This document shows positions 1-12,300 of a DNA stretch of 64,000 bases, piece by piece (the stretch's first letter is position 1; every line of letters starts with the position of its first letter). The stretch is taken from the NCBI GenBank assembly GCA_018136815.1, contig CM030931.1, forward strand, positions 7,982,550-8,046,549, in the 5' to 3' direction. A model generated the notes under the pieces. It ran no database searches and was not told where the DNA came from. It was given only the letters and a program-made list of their open reading frames with translations. This DNA comes from Isochrysis galbana. Lineage: Eukaryota; Haptophyta; Isochrysidales; Isochrysidaceae. Both the position numbers and the translations under genes were made by a program.

Positions 1-1
1 T

Positions 2-499
2 GAGGAGCGGTTGTGTATGCCCCTCCAAACACCTTTGGCCCATGCAAAAGACGTCCTCGAAGCGCTAGCGCGATTACAAATCCTGCTCCAAGGCGGCCAA
101 TTGTCGCCGAATGCAGCGCAGCGAAGCGTCGCTCCCCACAACCAAGCTGTCTCCTCTTCAATGGCGGCATCGCACTCTTGCTCGGCCTGTCGATGCGGGA
201 TTGAGAACGACTTGCGCCGCGTGATTGCCGGTTCTAGAGAAGTTGGTGGGTGGAGGACTCACAACTTCAATCTCTCAGGCGAGTACCGCTTTCACTGCGC
301 ACGATGCGATGTCGACTTGTGTGGTGGTTGCTACGACAAATGGAAGAAAGGCGACGCCCCCGCGCAAGCCATTCATCCACTGAGCCACGACCTTTCAGTA
401 ATTGCACCCATTACAACGCCATGGGGCGGCTCTTCCTATGGCGCCTTGCCCGCGCCCCCACCGCTCACCTCACGGAATCGACGCGGACCCTTCGGCTGA
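2..499 (+). CDS. ZZ-type zinc-finger protein, 3' part only
   Basis: The reading frame is open from the left edge of the window to a TGA at 497-499, so this is the 3' end (about 165 codons) of a longer gene. It encodes a cysteine-rich module: CSAC, then YRFHCARCDVDLCGGC (C-x2-C-x4-C-x2-C), then a histidine pair in HPLSHDL. This spacing is that of ZZ or C1-like zinc fingers, which usually mediate protein binding. The 30-residue tail after the finger is rich in Pro, Gly and Ser. The N-terminal domains are outside the window, so the full function cannot be assigned. The first in-window ATG is at 17, but there is no reason to think it is the real start. Confidence 0.6.
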   Translation, partial: EERLCMPLQTPLAHAKDVLEALARLQILLQGGQLSPNAAQRSVAPHNQAVSSSMAASHSCSACRCGIENDLRRVIAGSREVGGWRTHNFNLSGEYRFHCARCDVDLCGGCYDKWKKGDAPAQAIHPLSHDLSVIAPITTPWGGSSYGALPAPPPLTSRNRRGPFG

Positions 500-2471
500 A
501 GCAGTAACGATGGAACAATCCAGAGATGCGCAAGCGATTTGATCTCGCATTGAATTCGCTCTCGCTTAGTAGTAGTGGTAAAGTGTAAGCACATCTGAGA
601 TGGCATGTGAGTATAAAAACGCTTTTAAAATATTCTTGAAGGTTCAGGCTACTCTACTGCTAGCTCTGGATCCCATCGCACTCATGATGCTGCCCCTCGC
701 CATCGCCTATACCCCACACTTTCACCCCCTTCGCCCGCTACCCCCTCAAGGGGGGTCGGCCCGCGTGGCACAACAACGGGCCAGGCGGGGGCGGGGGGTG
801 GGCTGGGGCAGGCCTGTCAGCTTTATTCTGTAGACAAACGTAAACGCGCGCGTTGCTCACCTTATTCTGTCTCTCTACCTATTCTCGGGGTCTTTCGGGT
901 CGTTCTCTTCTCGAATTCGCGCCGCTCCATCGCCGCTGTCGCGGTTGTCTTTTGTCGTTCACCGGCCCCATGGCCCCTGGAACATTTGCAACATTGACGT
1001 CGCCGACCCGGTGTTCCACGCTGCTAACTGCTGGTTGAATGCGGCTGCATTCGTGAACATAAACGACATTTCTTTTACAGATGACGTGAAAAAACTATTG
1101 TTATAGTTTTAGCGATGGAGCGCGCGCCGACCGCTCCCACCTCCCAGCCCCCCGCCGCCACGACGCCCCACCGGGGCCGCCCCAAGCCGCCGGAGCCGAA
1201 GCGCTCACAGGCCCCCGCGCGAAGCCTACCCTCTCGCCCCTTCGGTTTACGCACATAGATTCCCTCCTTACTTTCTACTTACTCGTTCGCGGTAACCGCC
1301 GTTCGCCGTCGGCTCTTCCGTCGCATCGTCGCTCTCTTGTCGGCTTTCTCTTCCTTGTTTCCTTCCTTATGTGTCTTCCCCGCCCAAGTGGTGAAAGATA
1401 CGTTAGTGTGGAGGAATATTGGGGGAAAGTCGAGTGTGCGTGTCTCGGATTGTTGTCGGACTAGGTGGATTGGTACCCTGTCGGCCTCTGTCGCCCTCGT
1501 CCCTCGCCCCAGTCGCCAGTCGCTCCTCGCTCCCTCGTTCTCGCTCTCGCTCTCGCTCCGTCGTAACAAGCAATCTTACAACACCAACCAATTCCACTCA
1601 CTCACCCACTCACGCCCGCTATCTGCCATGTCCGTTCCGTCCTCGCGCTCACCCTCGCCACTGCCCGCCATCCATCTTCCCGCCATGGGAGATGATCAGC
1701 CCGTCCAACCCGCCAATGCCCAAAAGGCCGTGCCTTCCGCCGCCTACCTTCCGTCCCATCCGGTTCCTTCTGTCCCGTCCGTATAACCTCCAGTCCGTCA
1801 GTCAGATGGGAGTTGCCGCAAGGCGGGGAATGAGGGCGAGGAAGGGAAGGGAGCGTGGCTACGAGAAAGTGATTCAGTGCCACGCGCGAGGCGAGGATAT
1901 TAAAAGTTTTTTTTCGAGTTGCACCTCCTTAATGATAATGCACCTCTGGTGCATTTCATGCACGCCCGGGTGAATGTGTAATGTGTGAATGTGTTACGCA
2001 TGCATTAATCATGCACCTCGGATAAATGTAGAGAAGGTGGTAAAAAATCTTTAAATACGAACCGCTACGTACACGGTATGAGGCAGAGTGCTTTTGCTAC
2101 TCCTGACTCCCAACTACCCTCCCTGTCCTACGTCCTACCACATCCCCTTTCCCCTCCCCCCGCTGTAGAGAAAGCGGTAAAGATCTACGGCTTCTTCCAA
2201 AAAAAAATCTGAAGATTTATCCACAGCTCCTTCCATGCCCATGCCTCCACGCCCAACAACAACAACATGAGCATACTGTTAGCCAACAGGCAACTGGACC
2301 GGGCTACATCTACATGATAAAAGAACTTTGCCCGAACGTTGGACATTTAGGCAACTTGATGGCGCTCAATTGAGTCCGTCCCACGTTCGACGGAGCGCGA
2401 CATAAGGAAAGCGGGGTGCGCTCCATGATCCAATCGTTTTATTAACGATGGTTCCGAAAACTTCATTCTGT
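500..2471. other. Intergenic, repeat-derived, no supported gene
   Basis: No open frame here looks like a real protein. Positions 623-780 begin with an A-rich AATATTCTTGAAGGT motif that recurs at 13.9 kb, 34.1 kb and elsewhere, followed by C-rich sequence, so this is probably a retroelement fragment. About 30 bp near 1379 (core AAGATACGT) resemble segments near 46257 and 46391. The stretch at 2320-2390 has a partial match near 38315 (core TTGATGGC then TGAGTC). Confidence 0.5.
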
Positions 2472-2645
2472 TGCCCCGTACACAACTATCGCACAAGTCG
2501 CTAATGCTTTAACGTCATGCCTGCCATGCATGGCCACAACGCCGCGTGTGATATCACCTGCAATCACATACTACTATACGTTCAGGGGGCACATGCAGCA
2601 AGGAAAGACGAGTAGGATGGTCCATAGTAGCCGTAGAAGGAGTCA

Positions 2646-2693
2646 GAAGAAGAAGAAGAAGAAGAAGAAGAAGAAGAAGAAGAAGAAGAAGAG
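2646..2693 (+). repeat. (AAG/GAA)n microsatellite
   Basis: About 16 uninterrupted trinucleotide units in the left arm of the palindrome. The matching place in the right arm is a short degenerate tract, so the expansion happened after the duplication. Confidence 0.9.
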
Positions 2694-3306
2694 AAATGAG
2701 AGCACTCAGAGAGGCCACGCACACAATGTGCTCAGCGGCGAGCCCCGTGATTGAGCCACACTCTCTGCCGTATGGTGGCATACGAGCATGCATTTCGCGT
2801 CCGCTACACATCCGCTGCGCGATTTCAGGTACTAGGGGCCCCGCACGTGGGTAGGAGTGAGGCTTTCTTGAGAGAACGGCCGCAAGTGGTGAGGTTTCAT
2901 GTTCGGGGCAAGCTACTCCCAAAGGGTCCGCCTAGCTTGTGTCGAGCAGTCGCTACTTACCACGCACGTAGAACTCCGTCTTGCGCGTGAGTGAGTGCGT
3001 GCTTCCAATCGGTTGGTCTCATTGGGCATTGACAAGGCTGACCGATGGAATCGGCCTTGGATCTAAGTAGAAGTGATGTGTACATATGACAACCACACGT
3101 GTTGTAGACTCTTGCGCCAATTCAAAGAAATGTTGGTCTTCGCCGGTGGCTGTGCCTCATTTGGGAGTGGAAAGATGACAGAGAGACGAACGGCAAGCTT
3201 CAGTTCATGGTTGCGTAAAGGACTGTTGAGCGCCTCGGTCGAGCGCATTCTTGCCCACCATGACAATCAGGTCCAGTCGAATCGATGCCTTTACAGGGAA
3301 ACCGCA

Positions 3307-3855
3307 TTAGATGCTAACGCCTCCATAGGCGTGCATCATTGCCTGGGCATCCATGAAGCAGATCCATGCGAAGGCGAGTACCGAGACGACTACTTTTCGT
3401 TGAGTCATCATAAGTTCGGCGTGCTCCTCCAGGAGCCTCTCCTTCTCTCCTTTGGCCTCGCTCAAAATGGTCCGTGCAGTGAGGATGGCCGTGTCCGCCT
3501 CGCGGAGAAGCGCCTTGGTCACTTCCTCCTTGTTCTCAGCCTCACGCCCCTCTTCGATTGGCGCGGGGCCACCGCCGAACATGCTGCGCCTCTTTCTCTC
3601 GAACTCGAGGTGCAGCTTGTCGTCAGGGCGCGGCACGTCAAGCATCGATGCCTCAAATCCGCCGTCCTCGTCCAGCTCCACCTCCTCCTCCTCCTCCTCC
3701 TCCTCTCCCCCAGGCTCAGTGGCAGAGAGAGAAATGGAGAGACGGTAGACGAGCGGCCGTCTGAATGGAGGGAGCGCAGGGGAGACGAGGAGCGCGTTGG
3801 CGCCACTGGGCATGGCGCCAAGCGCCAGCACCAACATGGCGCACTCGGCGCGCAT
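3307..3855 (-). CDS. Secreted or plastid-targeted protein with C-terminal membrane helix, copy 1
   Basis: Encodes 182 aa from the ATG at 3855. I chose this start because upstream residues are low-complexity Gly/Arg translated from G-rich sequence, whereas from here the two copies align. The N-terminus looks like a signal peptide: AECAMLVLALGAMPSGANA followed by LLVSP and a Pro/Arg stretch, which is compatible with a bipartite plastid signal. Then come an acidic run of about 13 Glu/Asp residues, a conserved block (DVPRPDDKLHLEFERKRRSM), a charged probable coiled coil, and a hydrophobic segment near the end (VVVSVLAFAWICFM) that could be a tail membrane anchor. I do not recognise the family. 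Its inverted paralogue is at 4713-5270. The C-terminal 25 residues differ strongly between the copies. Confidence 0.65.
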   Translation of the reverse strand: MRAECAMLVLALGAMPSGANALLVSPALPPFRRPLVYRLSISLSATEPGGEEEEEEEEVELDEDGGFEASMLDVPRPDDKLHLEFERKRRSMFGGGPAPIEEGREAENKEEVTKALLREADTAILTARTILSEAKGEKERLLEEHAELMMTQRKVVVSVLAFAWICFMDAQAMMHAYGGVSI

Positions 3856-4463
3856 CGCCCGGGTGCGCGCGCGCGCTCGCTCCCCCGTCTGCCTCCCCCC
3901 CCCCTCCCCCCTTCCCTTCTCCCCCGCCCCCCCCCCCCCCCCCCCGCGCCCTCTCTTGCTCTCGCTGTCTCCGTCCATCCGCCCGCATCCGTTTATGAAG
4001 CTCTCTCCTTCTCCTCCTCTGTAATATTTCTCGTACAACCACACCCCCTCCTCATTCTTGACTCCACTAATAAAGTTGACGGGGACGAGGAAAGAGTAGA
4101 AGCAGATCCTCTCTTTCTCGCCCTCATCATCCATCATCCGGCCTCATCATCTCTTCATCCCCCGCAGGAGAAAGGGGTGTTTCTGTGTGTGGCTGAAAGT
4201 CTTGTACGAGTACAGCAGAGGAGTCTCGAGGAAAGGGGGGAGACATGGCTGCCAGATGGCCACTAAGGGAATGAGCACTCGAATAGGAGTAGCTCTATAT
4301 AATCCCAGCCTCGCTCGGGGAGCTCGGAGCGACCGGCGGACGGGGCGTGTCGAATAAAGGGGTCGTCTCTAGAGGAGGTGTCTTCCCAGAGAGGCACAAC
4401 TGAAGTAGAGCCTATCCTCAAGAAGAAGCTGAGAGAAGAGAGGGAGAGAGGAGTGAGAGAAGG

Positions 4464-4469
<6 letters not shown>

Positions 4470-4504
<35 letters not shown>
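4470..4504 (+). repeat. (CT)n microsatellite in the palindrome centre
   Basis: An uninterrupted CT run in the unlike spacer between the two divergent genes. It lies upstream of copy 2 on its sense strand. The spacer also has C and G homopolymer runs at about 3895-3945 and 4660-4685. Confidence 0.9.
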
Positions 4505-4505
<1 letters not shown>

Positions 4506-4712
4506 TCCCTCGTCTCATCGCCCTCCTTCTCACATTTCTCCTCTAGGATCTCTCTTCTCTCCCTCTGTACGGGCACCGCAGCAAGGTAGTTCCAGTGGGA
4601 AAAACACGGTGATGGGAGGATGGGCGGAGACGGAGAGGGAGAGAGGGCGGGGAGAGGGGGAGGAAGAAGGGGGGGGGAGGGGGGGGAGCGAGCGCGCGCG
4701 CGCACCCGGGCG

Positions 4713-5270
4713 ATGCGCGCCGAGTGCGCCATGTTGGTGCTGGCGCTTGGCGCCATGCCCAGTGGCGCCAACGCGCTCCTCGTCTCCCCTGTGCTCCCTC
4801 CATTCAGACGGCCACTCGTCTCCCGTCTCTCCATTTCTCTCTCTGCCACTGAGCCTGGGGGCGAGGAGGAGGAGGAGGAGGTGGAGCCGGACAAGGACAG
4901 CGGATTTGAGGCATCGATGCTTGACGTGCCGCGCCCTGACGACAAGCTGCACCTCGAGTTCGAGAGAAAGAGGCGCAGCATGTTCGGCGGTGGCCCATCG
5001 CCAATTGAAGAGGTGCTTGAGGCTGAGAACAAGGAGGAAGTGGCCAAGGCGCTTCTCTGGGAGGCGGACACTGCCATCCTCACTGCACGGACTATTTTCA
5101 CCGAGGTCAAAGAAGAGAAGGAGAGGATCATGAAAGAGCACGCCAGACTTTTGATGTTGGGAAGTCGTCTGTGCGACGCGGCACTCGTCCTCGTAGTTGT
5201 CTGGTTCTTAACGGAGGTGTTAGCATCTAGTGCTTTTTTCAGTGGAGGGCATCAATTCGACTGGACCTGA
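4713..5270 (+). CDS. Secreted or plastid-targeted protein with C-terminal membrane helix, copy 2
   Basis: Encodes 185 aa, a paralogue of the protein at 3307-3855 in the opposite orientation. It has the same signal-peptide start (MRAECAMLVLALGAMPSGA), a shorter acidic run, the same DVPRPDDKLHLEFERKRRSM block and the same charged helix. After HARLLML the tail differs, although a hydrophobic segment is kept (CDAALVLVVVWFLTEVLA). Both copies keep an open frame and a similar layout, so both may be functional. The divergent arrangement places both starts about 0.43 kb from the centre of an 857 bp shared upstream region. Confidence 0.65.
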   Translation: MRAECAMLVLALGAMPSGANALLVSPVLPPFRRPLVSRLSISLSATEPGGEEEEEEVEPDKDSGFEASMLDVPRPDDKLHLEFERKRRSMFGGGPSPIEEVLEAENKEEVAKALLWEADTAILTARTIFTEVKEEKERIMKEHARLLMLGSRLCDAALVLVVVWFLTEVLASSAFFSGGHQFDWT

Positions 5271-6000
5271 GTGTTATGGTGGGCACGAATGCGCTCGACC
5301 GAGGCACTCAACAGTCCTTTACGCAACCATGAATTGATTCTTGCCGTTCGTCTCTCTGTCATCTTTCCACTCCCAAATGAGGCACAGCCACCGGCGAAGA
5401 CCAACATTTCTTTGAATTGGCGCAAGAGTCTACAACACGTGTGGTTGTCATATGCACACAGCACTACCACTTACATCCTAGGCCACTTCTGTCGGTCAGC
5501 CTTGTCAATACCCAATGAGACCAACCGATTGGAAGCACGCACTCTTTCACGCGCAACGGACTCCTACTCGTGAGGTACGTAACGACTGTGCTTGATGCAT
5601 ACAAGCAAGGTTCACGTGCGGCCGTTCTTTCAAGAATGCCTTGTTCCTACCCACTGGCCGTGGCCCTTTCACCTGAAGTGACGCAGCGGACGTGTAGCGG
5701 GCGCGAAATGCGTGCTCGTATACCATCATACGGCAGAGAGTGTGGCTCAATCACGCGGCTCGCCGCTGAGCGCATTGTGTGCGTGGCCTCTCTGAGTCCT
5801 CTCGTTCCTCTTCTCGTTCCTCTTCTTGTTCTTTTCCTTCTGACTCCTTCTACGGCTACTATGGATCATCTTACTCGTCTTCTCTTGCTCCATGTGCCCA
5901 TTGAACGTGTAGTATTATGTGATTGCAGATGATATCACACGCGGCGTCGTGGCCGTGGCGAAAACATTTTGCGACTTGTGCGATAGTTGTGTACGGGGCA

Positions 6001-6900
6001 CGGATGTTTCGCAACCGTTAACCATTCATTCTATATCCAAGTTGTAATGATAATCAAAATGATAGAAAAAAACCGTTTAATGCTCTCGCCTCGCACGCGG
6101 CCTTGGGCTTCTCTTACATAGCCACGCCCGCGCACCCTCTTACGAGAGGTGGGGGTGGGGGAGACCGCGGGTGAAAAAGACTCGGGTGGCCCAAATTTTT
6201 TCATCGTGGGACCGGGGTAAGATTTGCCCTCCTCTCTCCCCGCGCGAATCCGAATCCGAAGCAGAGCGATGCAGTGCGTATGAGTTCACGTTGACGCGCC
6301 CTCGAGGGCCCATTACCATTACGGTGGCTTGGGCAAGGTGTGGGTGTTGACCCATCTGGCCTCTTGCCTCTTGCAAGTGTTGACGCAATGCACGACAAGT
6401 CGTGTTGACACGGTGTTGCTAACGCGGTCTGTATACGTGCTACATCGCAGTGTTGGGGGCAACAGTACAGTGACAGTGCTGGGGGCCGACTACACGGTAA
6501 AGCCCCCCTTTCTGCACACCACTTGCCTGCAGAATGGGGGCTCCGGGTGTCGAGTCGAGTGCAACCGGAGGGCTCTGAGCCACTCCGTCGCGAGCGGCAC
6601 CGGCGGCTAGCGCGGCGCTTTGGCCCTCCTCCCCGCTCCCCGCCGGGAGTCGGGTGAATAAAATTCTGGATTGGGTCGAGCAACTGTTGTATTGCTGCCC
6701 ATCTGAAGGCTGTAGTGTCGAATCAAGCCGAAGCTTGATGCTTGATCGTGGCAAGTCTCAATGGTCAATGGGGCAAGCTAGGGGCACAGAGTGAAGAGAA
6801 GTCTTGAGAGAGGGGGGGAAAGGGCGCGCTACATCGCGACGAGGGCCACGAGACACCACCCCATCACTCACTCACCAACAAGAAAACTCCGAAAACTAAC
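6001..6900. other. Intergenic, no supported gene
   Basis: Mixed unique and repeat sequence. About 70 bp at 6276-6350 (core GCTTGGGCAAGGTGT) are related to 51113-51180. No frame here has recognisable protein features. Confidence 0.45.
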
Positions 6901-6920
6901 GCAACTTCGCACAAACAAAC

Positions 6921-8273
6921 CAATGAAACAAGTAAGGACAACCAAACAAATTCGGCGTGCAATGCGGCGGAGCTTCGAGACTTCGAGACAACTCACTGGT
7001 GAAAACAAAACTCACTCAATTTTCTTCACACAACGCATGATGACACATGTGCTCAGTCTCGAATTGAAAGATTTCGCAAAAGTGCCCCAAGTGGCAGATG
7101 TTGTTGGGAAAGTTGGCACCGTCTTATCGCTGTTTTGGGGTCGCACGAGGTGGCCGCGCACGAAGCTCCGAGAGACCATCGCTGCTAATCATGGCGGGAG
7201 GCAGTTGGGCTTGTACCGCGCAAAGCAAACACGGTTTGCCGGCAAATTTAGAGAAATGTCTCGAATGCTCCGTGTCAAACCTGAGTTGCAGCAAGTGGTG
7301 GTGACGATGGAGTATGCAGCGCACAAGTTTTCATCGCAAGGGCGATCGGTGGCCGGCGAGGACGAGGGCAATTGGGATGTGAACATAGGCAGCAAGGTCA
7401 AGGCTATTGTGCTTGATGATGAGGGTTTCTGGGGACCTCTCACTCTCATTCTCCACGCAGTTATGCCAGTTGTGAAGCTCCTTCGTCTCATGGATAGCAA
7501 CAAATACTGCATGGGCAAAGTCTACGACCGGATGTTTATGATTGGACAGCGCCTGGAATCGATGCAAGCCAAGGTCCCTTGGTTCAAGGATTTATCGAAG
7601 GTCGAAGGTGCATGCCGATCGTTGGGAATACCTCCACTCACCCATGCATGCAGCAGGTTATGCCTTGGATCCAGAATACATGCAAACGGTTGGCGATTTG
7701 GATGAAGCGACCACGGATGGCTTGCACACGATATTTGACCGCCTTTGCTTACGTGATGCTATCTTGGCTTCCCCCAACCCGGATGAGGCTTGGAAAGAGT
7801 ATACCTTCTCCACCCCTGCGGTGGTGCAACGAGTGGCGCAAGTGGAGAGAGAATTTGCCGTGTTCCAAGATGGCGATGGCGCGTTTTCTCGGCCGTCCGC
7901 AATAGAAAACGCCAAGGCTATGGAACCGTCTCAGTGGTGGACAATGTACGGCAAGCATGTTCCAATGCTTGCAAGTCTTGCACAACAAGTTTTGTCGCAG
8001 CCAACAGCCGCATCGGCAGCGGAACGCAACTGGTCAGTGTATGGCCAAATTCATTCTCAAGCTCGGTCACGCATGTCCCATCAAGTGGCAGATAAGTTGG
8101 TCTTCGCGCATGAATCAATGCATGTGCAGATGCGCATGCAAAGTGCTGGATGGTCACCGGATGTCGTCAAATGGGACGATGATGATGATGACGACAGTGA
8201 CCAAGAGGATGATTGGGTTGGTGATGAGGCTGCGTGTCCCAGTGAGGAAACGATTAAAAGTCTGCTCATTTGA
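6921..8273 (+). pseudogene. hAT-family transposase, frameshifted and lacking its N-terminus
   Basis: The first part (to about 7610) carries the middle of a hAT transposase, including MEYAAHKFSS and the region around LMDSNKYCMGKVYDRMF. The frame then shifts by one base near 7605-7615 and the protein continues as VHADRWEYLHSPMHAAGYAL, a typical hAT block before the dimerisation domain. The dimerisation domain is clear: PSQWWTMYGKHVPMLASLAQ followed by ASAAERNWSVYG. It ends with an acidic run and a stop at 8271-8273. The BED zinc finger and the first catalytic region are missing upstream. I could not define terminal inverted repeats. The single shift could be a sequence error, but the missing N-terminus suggests a dead copy. 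Confidence 0.8.
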
Positions 8274-9373
<1,100 letters not shown>

Positions 9374-12300
9374 ATGGGTGGAGGCAACGCGCAGAAATCA
9401 GCAATGGCCCGCGCCAAGAATGCCGAGAGGGCGCAGCAGGAGGGCAAGGGTGGCGGTGGCGCCGCGGGGATCAAGTCTCGCCAGGCGGACGCAGCCGTGC
9501 AGGCGGAGGCGATGGTCATGCGCGAGAAGTTGCACGCGGAGCGGGCGGAGCGCGAGCGCTTGCGGCTGGAGAAGGAGGCGGCCGCCGCCAAGCGCGCCGC
9601 CAAGCTCGCAGCCGCCTCCGGCGTGAAAGCCATCGTCGAGGATGACGCCACCACCAAGAAGAAGAAGGCCGCTGCTGCTGCAGCCGCACTCGCCGCCGCG
9701 ACTGGTGGTGCCGCGCCAAAGAAGAAGGAGAAGGCGATGTCACGCTCGGATTCGACCTCCAAAGAGATGGACAACGCCGCCAAGAAGGGAGAGGTCGAGG
9801 AGGTCACGGAGACCGCGACGAACCAGGAAGAAAAGAAGATCCGAGAGTTCCATGATGTCGAAATTCCGGAGCCACCTCCGCTGACTGAGGAGGAGCTCGC
9901 CGCGGTCCGCGCCTCGATTGCTGAGCGCGAAATCATCTCACGCGAATATGCCGAGAAGGAAGCCGCGGCCAAGGCCGCCATCGTCGAGGAGGAGAGCGTT
10001 TCCAAGGCTCGCGCCGTCATTGCGAGCAAGGGGGCAAGCTGGAAGGTGTCAGCTGATGACTTTGAGAAGCTTCTTCTCGTCGCGCGCTCGACCTCTGCTA
10101 AGGGAGGAGACGAAGCGGCGGCTACTCAATCACTCCTTGACGAGCTCCTGGGTGCCTCGCCAGCCGCGAGCCTCGTGATCCGCGCCCTCACACCCGACAC
10201 CAAGGTGCTGCGCATGCAGGCCGTCAAGGCATGCGCCGAGGTTGTCAAGGCAGCTGTGGCTGCAGGCAAGGGGACCCAGGCCTTCCAGAAGCTCATGAGC
10301 GTGCTCGACACTCCGCTGGGTGACGCTGCTACCGACGAGCGTATCGCAACGGGCACACTCAGCTCCATCTCAAAGCTTGCTGGCTCCGTCGATAAGTCGT
10401 CCGTCCTCGCCCTCCTCGAGCGATCCAAGGCCTTCTTCAATGGCGATTCGCTTGAATCGGCTGCGGCCGCCTCGCTCGCTGCTGGCGCGCACTTGCGCGA
10501 AGCCATCGCGATGGGTACCATCGCTGCCGACGCCGAGCCAACTGCGCAACTCGTCGCCTCGCTGGACGAGATGGCCAAGGCCAACTCCCCTGCTGAGGCA
10601 CGCTCCGCCGCTTGCGGCCTCGGCGTCGCCGTGGGCGCGCTCGGCGCAGGTGCGATTGTCGAGCACGGTGTCGCTCAGAAGATCATCGAGGCCATGGACT
10701 CCAAATCAAAGACCGCGTCCAACTGCCGCGAGTCCGCTACCCTTGCGGTCGGTATGCTTTGTCGTGCGCTTCTCTTCAAGTTCGAGCCGTACGCCGTCCC
10801 GCTGCTCCCCAAGCTCGTCAAGCTCTTTGCGGACAAGGACAAGCGTGTTGCGGATGGAGCCACCTTTGCTGCGCGTGCGATGATCGAGGGGCTCTCAACC
10901 CTGTCGGTCAAGCTCGTTGTCGGCGCTCTCTACGAGGGCCTCGGTGTCGTCGGTGGCGGAGGCCGCGTGCGAATCGAGTGCCTGCGTCTTGCGGGCATCC
11001 TCGCGACCAACGCGCCCGGCACCATGGGCCCCTGCCTGCCAGAGTGCATCCCGCTCGTCATCGAGTGCATCAACGACTCTAACGCCAAGGTGCAAACTGC
11101 GGCAGAGGAAGCCCTGCCCGTGCTGTGCTCATGTGTGCAGAATGCTGAGGTCGCATCGACCCTGAAGGAATTTATCCTCCTGGCGCTCCGCAAGCCGGAC
11201 ACTACCCTTGAGTGCGTTGAAGAGGTGCTGATGACCACCTTCTGTAACCCCATGGATGGCACCTCGCTTGCATTCATGATGCCTATTATCATCCGCGGCA
11301 TCAAGGACGCCAACTACGAGCTCGTCAAGAAGGCAACTGTCTGCGCGTCCAACCTGTGTGCCCTTGTGAAGGACTCCTCGGACATCGCGCCGTTTGTACC
11401 GTTACTCATGCCACTCCTCGAGAAAAACAAGGAGCACTCTTCCCCAGTCATTCGCGAGGTGACGGTCAAGGCCCACACGGCTCTCGTGGAGGGAGCTGGC
11501 GACCTCGTCGACCCGGCCAAGCGCCACAAAGTGCTTGCCGACAATGTGCGCGCGTCTCTGTCCTCCATGCACTCCGACTTGCCCGCCGAGCTCCTAGACT
11601 ACTTGGGCGATACTTCGGCCGCCATGCTCGATGAGAAGCTTGGCGGTGTGGTTCGTGTCCAGTACTTCCGCGACGCCGTGCCGCAGCTCGCCGAGTGGCT
11701 GAGCAGCAGCCTGAGCGGCATTGTCGCCGTCGACGCGGCCGGAGTCACCGCCGTCGCCGAGGCCGCGGTGGAGAAGTTTCGGGAGGAGCTGCCTGAGGAG
11801 TCGCGCCAGATGCTTGCCAAGTCCGGCGACAAGGATTTCGCCCTCGACATGCAGAACATCATTCTCGCCTTCGCTGGCCGTGTCCTGTTGCGAAAGGCCG
11901 ATGTTCGCTTCCAGCGCGGGCACCGCTATGGCCTCATCGGCCAGAACGGCACTGGCAAGACCACGCTGCTCAATCGTCTCGCCGCCAAGGACATCAACGG
12001 TTTTCCACAAGAGTTGCGAACTTGGTACATCCGTCACGAGGTGCTTTGTGACGATGGCGTTGATGTGCGCAGCTTCCTCAAGGAGAAGGCCCCCGAGGGG
12101 CGCAAAGATGATGCCCTCGTCGAGGACGTGCTCTCGCGTGTGAACTTCCCCGAGGAATTCAAAGCGACTTACGTGAATTCACTCTCGGGTGGCTGGAAGA
12201 TGCGCATGTCTGTTGCCATTTCGATGATGCACGAACCCGAGTTGCTCCTGCTTGACGAGCCCACAAACCATCTCGATCGCGAGGCCATTGACTGGCTGAC

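Larger units (their letters stand above)
2472..6000. repeat. 3.5 kb imperfect palindrome (two inverted arms of about 1.4 kb)
   Basis: The left arm runs from 2472 to about 3960 and the right arm from about 4650 to 6000. They are inverted copies of each other around a roughly 0.7 kb unlike centre. The outer tips match: TGCCCCGTACACAACTATCG at 2472 reappears as its reverse complement ending at 6000. Each arm carries one copy of the same gene, so the two genes are head to head. The arms have diverged by substitutions and small indels: the left arm has a long GAA run at 2646-2693 where the right arm has only a degenerate pyrimidine stretch near 5805-5835. The arms are therefore a real, aged duplication and not one locus assembled twice. 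Confidence 0.85.

Noticed and set aside
1337-1973. Two overlapping plus-strand frames of 149 and 184 residues
   Set aside because: Ser/Pro/Arg-rich low complexity, no motif, no codon signal, and overlapping frames of equal quality.
3073-4266. 397-residue plus-strand open frame
   Set aside because: It is antisense to the duplicated gene at 3307-3855 and consists mostly of that gene's complement plus low-complexity sequence.
6201-6754. Minus-strand frames of 104 and 160 residues
   Set aside because: No recognisable domain; they lie in repeat-like intergenic sequence.
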